A DNA stretch of 64,000 bases, taken from positions 6,257,345-6,321,344 of the forward strand of contig NC_133298.1 in assembly GCF_005239225.2 (NCBI RefSeq), written 5' to 3'. Under the pieces are notes generated by a model. It was not told the origin of the DNA. It searched no databases and was given only the letters and a program-made list of their open reading frames with translations. This document shows positions 48,152 through 57,797 of this stretch, piece after piece (within the stretch, counting starts at the first letter, position 1; each line of letters begins with the position of its first letter). The translations under genes were made by a program, and so were the position numbers. This DNA is from Populus alba. Its lineage: Eukaryota > Streptophyta > Magnoliopsida > Malpighiales > Salicaceae.

Positions 48152-48570
48152 CTATCTGTCTAATTCGTTTTGAAGGGAGCCTGTAGTCCTTGATGAGCAT
48201 GCTCCGGTGGATGCACCGATCATTTGCTCCACATTTATCCCAGCATTGCACATGTTTGCTATCACTCTCGTGTACTTCTTTCCATACCATGACAGACCTC
48301 CACACTGTTTCTCATAAGCTTCCACCTGCATATTGCAATTTACAAACAAGGAGGCAGCTAGCGTGAGATCAGTGAATGGTTGGCTGCACAAAGAAAGATC
48401 CCTTCTCCTCCTCCCCCCGTGATGTAATTTTACTAGTGGAGGATGTTTCTTGAGCCGGAGTACAAACATGTAGTTATGAATTAATATATACGTAGACTTA
48501 CAAGGCCCTTCAAGCAATCCCAGTCATCAACAAGAGGCTGCCCAGAAGGTCTAACAAGAGGCTGCGTTTT
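48152..48570 (-). pseudogene. C-terminal fragment of a vacuolar processing enzyme (legumain) gene
   Basis: On the minus strand, an exon remnant (about 48570-48502) reads VRPSGQPLVDDWDCLKGL and ends at a GTAAGT donor. The next exon (48325-48152) starts after a TGCAG acceptor and reads VEAYEKQCGGLSWYGKKYTR, then VIANMCNAGINVEQM, to a stop. DDWDCLK, the CGGLSWYG-like core and NMCNAG are hallmarks of the C-terminal prodomain of plant vacuolar processing enzymes, cysteine proteases of the vacuole. The catalytic domain is absent, so no enzyme can be made. The fragment sits between two ~150-bp direct repeats and is not seen in the other B3 units. Confidence 0.7.
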
Positions 48571-48600
48571 CGTCCCCTTTCAAATATATTTTATAAGTCA

Positions 48601-48756
48601 AAAATGATATATATATTTGTAGGATTTTATGTTTTAATTAATCGAAATTCAATATTATTTTTAAGAGATTAAAACTATAAAATGAGATAAATTAAGAAGA
48701 ATAAATTCGCACATTTCCCCTTCTCCTCTCGCTTGCAGCGAGCACTAGACATGGAT
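48601..48756. repeat. Direct repeat flanking the legumain fragment, right
   Basis: Partner of 47361-47510. It leads directly into the promoter palindrome cluster of B3 gene 4. Confidence 0.75.
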
Positions 48757-48823
48757 GTTTCTTTCATACCTTACAAAACATTCTTCAGTGGCCTTTTCTT
48801 TTGTCCTTTCCATCTACCGAGAG

Positions 48824-48960
48824 ATCGCACGACTTACTTAAACCGAAATAGATCGCATCGCGCGATGGAAAGAATAGATCGCATCGCGCGATGGAAAGTA
48901 TGCATCACTTTCCATCGCGCGATGGAGAAAAAATAGATCGCGTCTTTCCATCGCGCGATG
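48824..48960. promoter_or_regulatory. Palindrome cluster with 18-bp hairpin upstream of B3 gene 4
   Basis: ATCGCACGAC (48824-48833) is followed by four perfect ATCGCGCGAT copies, each within CATCGCGCGATGG. CATCGCGCGATGGAAAGT (48882-48899) and its exact reverse complement (48907-48924) form an 18-bp hairpin with a 7-nt loop. The larger TAGATCGCATCGCGCGATGG unit is itself repeated. The cluster ends 14 bp before the TATA box. Cruciform, hairpin-RNA or dimer-binding roles are all possible; none is shown. Confidence 0.7.
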
Positions 48961-48973
48961 GAGAAAAACCTGC

Positions 48974-48981
48974 TATAAATA
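48974..48981 (+). promoter_or_regulatory. TATA box of B3 gene 4
   Basis: TATAAATA lies 75-82 bp before the ATG at 49056, followed by the shared leader GAAAGCTCCCACAAGCA. Confidence 0.7.
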
Positions 48982-49055
48982 TAAAGCACATTGAAAGCTC
49001 CCACAAGCAAGAAGAAACCCATTTCATTTGCTTTGCTTTTGCTTTGTCCTAGAAA

Positions 49056-49418
49056 ATGGCACAGTTCTCGAAGATCCTCAGAAAGACTGATACTAAGAAG
49101 AGGCTGTCAGTTCCTATCAGGTTTCTCAGGTCTCTTCCACCTTTCAAACCAGGCAGCCATGCCGTCACCTTTGAAGCTACAGACGAGAAAGGCAAAGCTT
49201 GGACCTTTCAATGCTCCATCCGCAAGAGAGGACAGTACCCGAAGCCAGTCCTCACAAGAGGTTGGGTTGCATTCGTTAAGAGCAAGAAGCTACAAGTTGG
49301 TGGCAAGGTCAGGTTTATTAAACATAAGAACCGAGCTACTGCAACAATCTCTTACAAGGTTCGTGCTGAAAAGGCAAACAAGATCTTTGGTGCTACATTT
49401 GGGTACGCACGGATCTAG
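49056..49418 (+). CDS. Short single-domain B3 DNA-binding protein, subfamily B (copy 4)
   Basis: A 120-residue intronless lone B3 domain: FSKILRKTDTKKRLSVPIRF, FEATDEKGKAWTFQCSIRK, PVLTRGWVAFVKSKKL, KVRFIKHKNR and GATFGYARI. The usual GD pair before the KVRF strand is GG here (VGGKVRF), an unusual change at a conserved B3 position, though the frame is intact. The start AGAAAATGGC is conserved among subfamily B. A longer frame (48991-49446) overlaps it in another phase and is a shadow. The downstream 0.7 kb is shared with copy 5, then FBN11 pseudogene copy 2 follows tail-to-tail. A nuclear DNA-binding role is expected from the fold; targets are unknown. Confidence 0.92.
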   Translation: MAQFSKILRKTDTKKRLSVPIRFLRSLPPFKPGSHAVTFEATDEKGKAWTFQCSIRKRGQYPKPVLTRGWVAFVKSKKLQVGGKVRFIKHKNRATATISYKVRAEKANKIFGATFGYARI

Positions 49419-51120
49419 TCCATTTCCCTATTTAATAGCTCTGTAAGTCAAGCTAGCAAATAATAGTGTCGGTTTCATGCACTGGCTTGCATCGAGTCCC
49501 TTTCTGTACTTTTGCATTTTACTTCTCCTCAGTCGTAATTCTATCTACTCTAGTAAGTTTCCTCAGTCGTAATTCTACTCTACTAAACTACACGTTGGTT
49601 GTTATTAATTAATGGGTGGCTTATTCTATATCCAGTAGTGAATGAAATGGAGCCATGTTTCCCGCTCAGGGGGACATGTTAGATTGCGAAGTTGGGTGAG
49701 TTTCAAGTTTCTTGAATTCTCATATATGTGTGCAGCTTCTGCAATTAGTATGTTTAACTTTCAAAAGCCATCCCATCTGCTAAGGTCTCTCAAGATGCTC
49801 CTTTTGCACCTTTCTTTCAAGAATATGGAATTACTGATCTCTGAATAACGCAATAGGTAGCTCGCGAGGCCACTTCTCATGCAAGGGTGCGTAGTTGTAG
49901 TAATGTGGTATATGTGATCGCGCTCTTGCATATGAAACGAGAATTATTCTGCATATTCGGCATCTTGACGAAAGAAAGTAACGATGTTGGCTTAAATCCG
50001 TTGCGTGATTGGCTCTACAAGAGGTGTTATTTCTTCAAAATTATGATATCAAAGTGGGGGTTTGATCATCTTGAAATTATACCTCTTGAAATAGAGAGAT
50101 AATATATAGCTATGGTTTATAAATTACCTGAATCCTCCTCGGTAGAATATTGATATAATCATAGAGCATTAATGTTGGTTCGATCAGGGAATCCTCGTCC
50201 ACAAAACTATAAACAACGGCGCTCGTGCGGTTCATTTCTTTTATTGGCTTACAGTGGCGCTAGAGTCAAGGTGATGGTGAGAATGGTGGGCGCCTGCAAA
50301 ACAAATCCACCCTCAGGCCGTACCACATGCATTATTACATCTCGGCCCTAGACTCTTAAAAGATATATTTCCATCAGATGTAATGACATTATTGTTTTTA
50401 CAAAAATAGTCTTATGATTCTCGTTGCGATGATTTGATACTTCACATCTGTTAGTTTTTCATCCAAAATTGGGTCTCCATAATATCTCGGAGGGATGGCA
50501 TTTTTTTGGAGGCGAATCTCGACAATTATAATGATCTTAACTGTTAAACAAATCCAGAGAATATCCAATTTATGGGTCAGCGGGTCACCCTCGAGTCAAA
50601 TTTTTTATCCGATTAGCTCCAAACGGATCACTAAAATTCCGACCATATTGAAATGATTTGTCCATAACAATATGTTATCAAATTCAATTAAAAAAAAAAC
50701 CCAGCCTAATCCATGTCTTGAATTTTCCGAATCAATCAACAAAGCAAGGTACGTAGAGTTTAACAGCTATAATCATGACTAAGAAAGCCATCATCACAAG
50801 TGAAATAAAGACTACATGACATTTAATCTTGACGCTCTGGTTATAATTGGATTGACATGAGCAATAGATCTTAGAGGTGTGTGTTCGACTGGTAATAGCC
50901 ATAGCATCATTTTAGGTCGGTCGGAATCTAGAGAATGGTTCGTGGCTGCAAAAACGATTGAGCATGAACGTACCAAAGCAAAAGCTGATGGTTTTATAGT
51001 CTGTTTGGTATCATCTTGACTACCTCTGGCTGTCTTCGATCTTATTAAGGTTTAGAATCATTTTTCGAATCAAGCTTTATAACATTGCAACATTTGACGA
51101 GCCACTCATATATCAAGCCG
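49419..51120. other. Conserved 3' intergenic of unit 4
   Basis: CTTGAATTCTCATATATKTGTG, GTAGCTCGCGAGGCCACTTC, GGTATATGTGATCGCGCTC and TCCGTTGCGTGATTGGCTC are nearly identical at 58185-58510. Frames at 49642-49848 and 49887-50102 are not conserved as proteins between the copies and match no family I know. Probably B3 3' untranslated and spacer sequence. Confidence 0.45.
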
Positions 51121-53300
51121 CACTGCATTTGGAAGAGGTTGATCTTCGATTAATCGACTGTACAAATTACACGAGCAAGAACACAACAGCTACTTACACT
51201 CCCAACAGCAATTTCTATCTACACATCTTGTACGCAATTGCTATCTACAGGACATAAGTCGCTCTGCTAGCAGCGCTAACTGGATACACTATTAGGTCTA
51301 TCTATCTATTCATACCTCATGTCAAATGCAATCATGTGTGGGAGGTGCACTAATTCAATGGTGCTGATTTATTCATGCCTTGTTTCGTTCCTCAATATCT
51401 GTGTTTATAAACCTTTCCTCAACCATAAGTCTAGAACCACAAAAATTTCCTATTATTCAAAGCTGTTGAAGAGGCACCAAACTTTCAAAGCAGAATACCA
51501 GAAATGAAATTTGACTTCAATAGATAAACTGAAATTGTTGTGCATCAAGTGTTGTCATATCAGAAAGCACAAATCAACAAGAGTTTTCCTCAAATGCAAT
51601 TCTCCTTAAAGAATTTCTTTCCTTATTCTATATATATCAAATTTAATTCTAAATTCAGAGAATCTAAAAATAAAAAAACAGCATAAGAGGGGGGAAAGCT
51701 TGCATTTACTTTAATATGCCTATCCTCTGGGCTTATATGCACATTCTCCAGCCTCAACTCTATATCCGAAAGTCCATGACTCTGCAAGTAGTTCACCTTA
51801 AGTAAGCAAAACAAACCTTACACTTTAGTTGTGCACAACAAATGGCAACTATTTGTGCACAGTTAATACAATTAAGATATAGATACTCCAATCAATAGAT
51901 CCCTCATCAATATGCGTGTTATTCGCAACTGCCGAGAGACAGCAGGTCCTCCAACGGTGTCATCTCCCACCCTCCTGACAGATTCCTCATCCAATGCAAG
52001 ATTGGCTACCAAGGTAGGAAACAAATCTGATTGTTGAAGCCAATGTCTCAAAGAAAAACTACCATGAAACTGCCATAAAATAAAAAGGAAGAGATAAACT
52101 TTCACATCCCTAAACTCACAAATGGAAAAATTGAAACATGGGAAGAACTGCATCCACACGCAACATGCAGAGAAATGAAGGTTTGTCCAATAAAAACAGA
52201 AAATCTCCAACAGGGTTGCCCTAGAAAGACTAACCTACCTAGCATAAATAACTAAATGGCTTCACACAACGAAACATTTAATGCACACGCAATATCAAAA
52301 CCTTTCTCAGAAACAGAACATACCCCATGTGCCAGAGTAAACGAACCACGGCCACTAGAAGGTGAAGAAATATAACCATGAAATTGCATCGAATAAGAAT
52401 GGTACATAAGTTTACGGCGAACCAGCTTCTTCAACACCTATAAACACTTTGACAACACCAAATTTACACCAATATTCAAAACCTCAAATACCAAATAAAC
52501 AAAACTCCAAAACAAAGCCCCAAACCTCCATTACTCGCATTCCTCTACGTTTTGCTTGAGTACTGACAAGTTTCCTAAGCACAACTTTAATGTTATACAA
52601 AGGACTGCAATTCCACATTATACTAATCACCTCCAATAATCACACAATATCAAAAAATCAAATAAGAAAAGAAAGCTAACCTATTAGAATCCTTCACTAT
52701 TGCTTCAAAAACCACCTCATCCGCCTAGAAAAACCCCAATTCAGTTATCCATGGCATAATTAGCAGTGCTAAGAACAATCACTTTTGGACATTAAACACT
52801 ATCCTTAGTGTTAATAACCGAAAATCACAACGAAATTAACAATATTTAACAGATAAAGATTAAAAAAAAATTGAAGTAGAGTTTTCTGGCTTACCCGGCC
52901 ACCAAGGCCAATACTGACACGATCAAGCACCTTAAAAATCAGACATCTTGAATCTCATAACATCTCATCCTCCTGCTCCTCAATCACACATCTCCTTCCG
53001 ATTCCAACGGAGCCACGGCCTTACTCGGCGACGAACACCCCAGCACCGTCCCTACTTCTCTCCTAGAAGAACTGCTTCTCGCACCGATGATAATACCATT
53101 ACTACGTCGTTTAATCAGTTTCATCGTCGACAAATTATCAGAAAAGGAGCAGAATCCGACTCCATTTATTGCCGCCGTCGCCGCCATCAATTGATCAATC
53201 CGTTACAACTCTAAGAATTTTTATTTTTTTTAATTCAGAGAGGAGTTAGTTAGCAGAAGGATGGAGAGGAAAGTGTGAAGAAACAGAGAAGAGAGTGAGA
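51120..53300 (-). pseudogene. FBN11/PAP14-like kinase-fibrillin gene, pseudogene copy 2
   Basis: Equivalents of exons 1-6 of the gene at 59371-64000 are present, reading from about 53190 down to about 51715, with conserved GRGSFTL, SFSLRHWLQQSD and HGLSDIELRLEN. Relative to that gene, exon 1 has an in-frame TGA after ESEGDV (10 bp shorter) and one extra A in CTTAAAAATCAG, a second frameshift. Two deletions remove most of exons 7-13: one joins about 51264 to a point inside the exon 7/8 intron region, another cuts exon 7 after CAATCAT (near 51335). It is not functional as FBN11. Confidence 0.75.
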
Positions 53301-53533
53301 GATGCGTGCAGGAATCCGGAGCCCCGGGCTTGGCTAGTGTCAACTTCTGTTTTTCCGAATACCTCCTACTTTTCACCTCCTGCTATTTTTTGTGTTTTGC
53401 GTACGTTGCACACTCCTATCTCTGCCACGTCACTTTTAGTTGTTTCCCACGTTTTTGTTTTGGAGCTAAAAAAAAATAATTATATTATTATAGATTGTTA
53501 TGCTAAGGTTGTTAAACCGGTAATGTCGAAATT

Positions 53534-53702
53534 CAGGGGCGGAACCGGGGGAGGCAAGCAGGCTCGGGATTTTTTTTATTATTTAGTGTTTATATATAAA
53601 ATAATATAGTATTTTTTTTTATATTTTAAATAGATAGATTTTCTTATAATAAATTATATTTTGAGTTTTTACCCTCTATTAACTATCCCTGCTCCGCCCT
53701 TG
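53534..53702. mobile_element. hAT-type MITE, about 169 bp
   Basis: The left terminus CAGGGGCGGAACCGGGG and the right terminus (inverted: CAAGGGCGGAGCAGGG) form imperfect TIRs around an AT-rich non-coding core. The paralogous spacer at about 26565-26590 passes through without it (empty site). Imperfect TGTC-starting flanks (TGTCGAAA, TGTCTGAT) could be a decayed 8-bp target duplication. Confidence 0.65.
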
Positions 53703-53984
53703 TGTCTGATGAATTCAATTTGAAAAATTCGTAATTTATAGCTCGACTCTTTTTCTTTAATTTTACTCGAGATTGAATTGACTTTTTAGTTATGTTAACT
53801 CTATATATATATATATATATTAATGAAAAAATTATTCTCATTATCCATATTTTTTACTCCAGTTTTTATTTATAATTATAATTCTAGGTAAATATAATTT
53901 TTAAATTTAAATGAAAATATAAAATTTTCCTCGTGTATAATATAATACAAACACTACAAATCTCTCTTCAAACATAATTTCTCT

Positions 53985-54110
53985 CTCCTAAGAAAACCCT
54001 AAATTGATTTCTCTTTTTTCCAATTGAAGAACAGATCTGGTGGAAATTTTATGGGCAAGGGGAAGTCAACAGCGCTTTGTGCTAGTTATGGAAATTGATT
54101 TCTCTTTTTC
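53985..54110 (+). pseudogene. Third copy of the truncated divergent first exon
   Basis: CCTAAGAAAACCCTAAATTG, GAACAGATCTGGTGG, then ATG in TTTTATGGGCAAGGGG. The frame is MGKGKSTALCASYGN and stops. The gene body is absent. Confidence 0.3.
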
Positions 54111-54289
54111 CAAAAGCGCTTTGTCCTAAAGGGTGGTAGTTACTCCCTTCGAAGAGTTATTGGATTTTTGACAACAGATATATCAACAACTGTAGAAAGG
54201 CCCATCATATGTCCTCCTGGAGGGGTGTTTTAGTTTATATTTTTTTTTTAATTTTTAATGGTAATTAGAGATATTAAATAATACTTTAA

Positions 54290-55530
54290 AAGGTACGGGG
54301 AAAATACTATAATTTTTTACTAACCACATGCTTTTTTTTTCTTTTCTTTTTTGTTTGTTCATTTTTTTTTGTTTTGTCTTTCTTTTCTTTTTTTTCCCAC
54401 ATTTTTTTTTTCCTTTTTCCCCCTTTTTTTTTTTTGGGGCTTTACATGTTTTTTTTTTTCATTTTTTTTCAAGATTGTCGTCTTCTTCTTTTTATTCCTT
54501 TTTGTTTTTGTGTATTTTTTTTAAATTATCTTTATTAATTTTTTTAATATTAAACTGGTTGAAAATTTAGTTATATAGTTTTTTTATTTAAAACGTTATG
54601 AATTACTACAATGTTTCCCTACATGACCTTTTTTTTTATGAATTTTTTTCTTCTTTTTTATTTCAAAATGGTCTTTGTCGATTTTGCGTAATATTTTTTT
54701 TAAAAAAAAAACACCGTGGATTGTTACAATGTTTCCTCACATGGTTTTTTGTTTTGCTATAGTGTTTCCCCACATGTTTTTTTTTTAAATTATCTTTGTC
54801 GAATTTTTTTTATAATATTGAGCTGGTTGAGAATTACAACTATAGATTTCCCTAAAAAAAAATTTTCTTTCTTTTTTCCAAAATTGTCTTCTTCTTTTTT
54901 TCATACTTTTGTGTTTTTTTTTTCAGAATTATTTTTGTTGATTTTATTTTTTTAATATGGAGCTGGTTGAAATTTTTAGCTTTATAGTTTTTTCTCTTTA
55001 AAACACTATGGACTGATACAGTGTTTTTCCACATGATTTTTTTTTTATGATTTTTTTTTTCCAAAATTGTCTGTCATTTTTTTTTTTTTTTTTTCATATT
55101 GAGCTAGTTGAGAATTTAGCTTCGTAGTTTTTTTCTTTAAAACACCGTGGATTGCTACAGTGTTCCCCACATGCTTTTTTTTTTTGTTATGATTTTTTTT
55201 TTAAAATTCTCTTTATCGATTTTATTATTTTTAATATTGAGCTGGTTGAGAATTACAGCTGTAGATTTCCTCACGAAACATTATAGATTGCTACAGTGTT
55301 TTCCTGTATGGTTTTTTTTTCCTTTCGGTTTTTTTTGCTATGATTTTTTCCAAAATTTTCTTTGTTCATTTTATTTTTAAATATTAATTTAGTTAAGAAG
55401 TTAGCTTTGTAGTTTTTTTCTTGAAAACATTATGGATTGCAACAGTTTTTCTCCATATAATTTTTATATAATTTTTTTTTACAAAACCCACGACAACACA
55501 CAAAGCCCGCGGCATCGCGCGGACATGACA
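54290..55530 (+). mobile_element. T-rich repeat region with Helitron-like 3' end
   Basis: About seven copies of GATTGCTACAGTGTTTCC-CACATG and several of GAGCTGGTTGAGAATT are spaced by long T tracts (54600-55460). The region ends with CCCGCGGCATCGCGCGG (55506-55522), whose CCGCG/CGCGG arms form a hairpin, then ACATGACATCTAT. A short GC hairpin followed by about 10 nt and CTRR is the pattern of plant Helitron 3' ends; here the last base is off consensus. Long T-rich frames are artefacts. Confidence 0.45.
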
Positions 55531-55609
55531 TCTATTTAATAAACTAGTTTTTGAAGAATAGTCAATGGTTTTTATCAGTTTTCATCGGCAATGTCAATTA
55601 ACAAGAGTA

Positions 55610-55760
55610 GCTTAGAAATAAGATTTATGTGTTGAATAATCAGTTAATCTCTTGATTATATCGAGTTGATTATTTATCAGCCAAGGTGGCTAATAACCGA
55701 TACCTAGTGCCTGGTAAGCCAAAGTGGTTGGTGATTGATGCCTATAATAGGTTTCTTTTT
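55610..55760. repeat. Dispersed repeat family R1, copy 4
   Basis: GTGTTGAATAATCAGTTAATC and GTGCCTGGTAAGCCAAAGTGG; aligns with the three earlier copies. Confidence 0.45.
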
Positions 55761-56009
55761 GTAAATTTAGCGACTCTCTGATGTTTAAGTATCTTTTTTT
55801 AGAGAAAATGCCAATATCTATTAGAGTCTATGATTCTTATTTTTTTTATCGAGGGGAGGACCCCCAAAGTCCTCTTTTTCTGATAGTGTTAAAATATCTT
55901 TTATGTATTCAAGAGGAAAACAAAATTTCTACCTCATCACAGAAGAAAGATCTTTAACTTATCACAGGGAAAAAGATCTCTGACTCATCAAATCTTGTGG
56001 TTCAATATG

Positions 56010-56510
56010 GAGCATGATAAGATTATTAGAGCCACATGTATTTAGGTTCAACGCTTGGCTGGTTCCAATGATGTTGAATCTTGTAGTTCGTTAGATCCAT
56101 GTATGTTTAGGCTCAACATTTAGTTGAACTCAAAGATGTTGAGTCTGGTAGATCTCTAGATTGATTTATACATGTCTGGGCTCAGCGTTTGACTAAACCT
56201 AAAAATGCTTAGTCAAGTAGCTAGCCAGACTAATATATATTTGGGCTCAATACTTGACTAAACCTAAAAATACTAAAGTCTTGTAGCTCACCACACCGAC
56301 TTATATATTTGGGTTCAATGCTTGGTTAAACCCAAAAATACTGGGTTAGATAACTCATCAGACCCATCTATACATGAACTCAAAAAGATGTTAGGTCTGA
56401 TAGCTCGTCAAATTTATATATGCTTAAACTAAATGCTTGATTAAATTTAAAAATATTAGATCTAGTAATTTACCAAACTCATATATACTTAAGCTCAGTA
56501 CTTAGATATA
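56010..56510. repeat. Degenerate tandem repeat, copy in unit 5
   Basis: Paralogue of 45790-46490 with TTGGGCTCAAYRCTTGRYTAAACC-type phrases; more decayed and shorter. Confidence 0.6.
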
Positions 56511-57227
56511 CTTAATGACATTAGGATATCACCTTACCTTTATTTTCTTAACTTGAACATGGTTTTTAGGTAAATAACATGCTGATTTATCACCGCATCG
56601 AATAACTTTGTAAAATCAAAACATTTTATGTAACTTAATTACATAAATAACAACATTTCACTTGCTTTTCTATATAAAAAGCAAAAATTGGCTCCACCCG
56701 CTTAGCATCTATTAGTGCAAGAAATGGCAATCCATCTAAATTTTATCATTAAACAGTGTGTGTATATATAATTATTGTGGGATGAATTTTTTTATGTAAA
56801 GTAAAATAGAAAAGATTATTCTAAATTTTATAAAATTAAAATTTGAAACATAATTATACATGGGCAATAGTATAAAAAAAACTATTAACCTTATCAAATA
56901 ATCTTTTTCTTTATAATTAAAAAAAAAAAAAAGAGCTATCACAAATATCTTCAATGCTCAAGACACCACCGGGAGAAACCTCATGAAGTAAATTGCGTAA
57001 TTGATTTTTGGTTAAAATTCCATGTTTTATTATTGTTTTTTTTTTATTTAATGGTCACATCAATTCAGACTGCAGAGTCTTGACAACGTAGGGATTGCCA
57101 CGCTTGGAGCTAGCACTAGACATGGATTTATTTTTTCTTTTTTTCTTACCTTACAATATATATGTATATCATTCTTCTTTTGATCTTTTTTTATCTGAAT
57201 ATATATATAACATTCTTATCTACCGAG

Positions 57228-57273
57228 ATCGCACGATTAACATTATACGCGCTATCGCGCGATATCGCGCGGT
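57228..57273. promoter_or_regulatory. Palindrome cluster upstream of B3 gene 5
   Basis: ATCGCACGAT at 57228-57237, ATCGCGCGAT at 57254-57263 and ATCGCGCGGT at 57264-57273, the last two directly abutting. It is preceded by CTACCGAGAT, as in the unit 4 cluster. An AT-rich insertion of about 430 bp (57290-57700) separates it from the TATA box, unlike units 3 and 4. Confidence 0.6.
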
Positions 57274-57719
57274 GGATAAATCATGCTAGCTCTTTACGTA
57301 ACTACCTTTACTTTAATTGAAGCGGAGGGAGGTCCTGGTGGTTGCTTACAGCTTCTCAGATGAAAAATGATATTTTGAATAGCCAGATTGATAAAATAAT
57401 ATTTTAAATAGTATAAATATAATTTTTTTTTATTATATTTATTTTAATGAAAAAAAACTATTTGAAGACCCTATTAAAGTGAAAAAAAAAATGTTTTATT
57501 ATTATTTTTATATATAACTATATTTAATTGATTTTTTTTTAGTGGTCTTACTTTACTGATTTTGGTTCTTTTAAAAGAAATGTACAAATACTATTTATAG
57601 AAAAGAAAAGATATTTTAGTATTTTTTTTATCATCTCCTTTAGACTTGTGTGCAAAATAATCATAAAAAAATTAAAATAATATTTTTTAATATTTAATGT
57701 TTCGCATACCCGATGCTAT

Positions 57720-57726
57720 TATAAAC
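57720..57726 (+). promoter_or_regulatory. TATA-like element of B3 gene 5
   Basis: TATAAAC occupies the position of TATAAATA in genes 3 and 4, followed by the shared leader GAAAGCTCCCACAAGCA. It is slightly weaker than the consensus. Confidence 0.5.
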
Positions 57727-57797
57727 AAGGAAATGGAAAGCTCCCACAAGCAAGAAGAAACTCATTTCATTTGCTTTGCTTTTGCTTGTCCTCGAAA

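Noticed and set aside
49030..49056. Pyrimidine tract plus AG 3 nt before the B3 ATG, resembling a 3' splice site
   Set aside because: The TATA box lies only about 75-80 bp upstream, leaving no room for a 5' exon and intron. It is probably just a pyrimidine-rich leader.
49642..50102. Two short frames downstream of B3 gene 4
   Set aside because: The DNA is conserved in unit 5, but indels break both frames there, and the proteins are not recognisable.
52948..53214. 88-codon plus-strand frame
   Set aside because: It is antisense to exon 1 of FBN11 pseudogene copy 2, whose minus-strand reading matches the functional copy.
54328..55380. Phe-rich frames resembling membrane proteins
   Set aside because: Poly-T tracts in a repeat region; no family motif.
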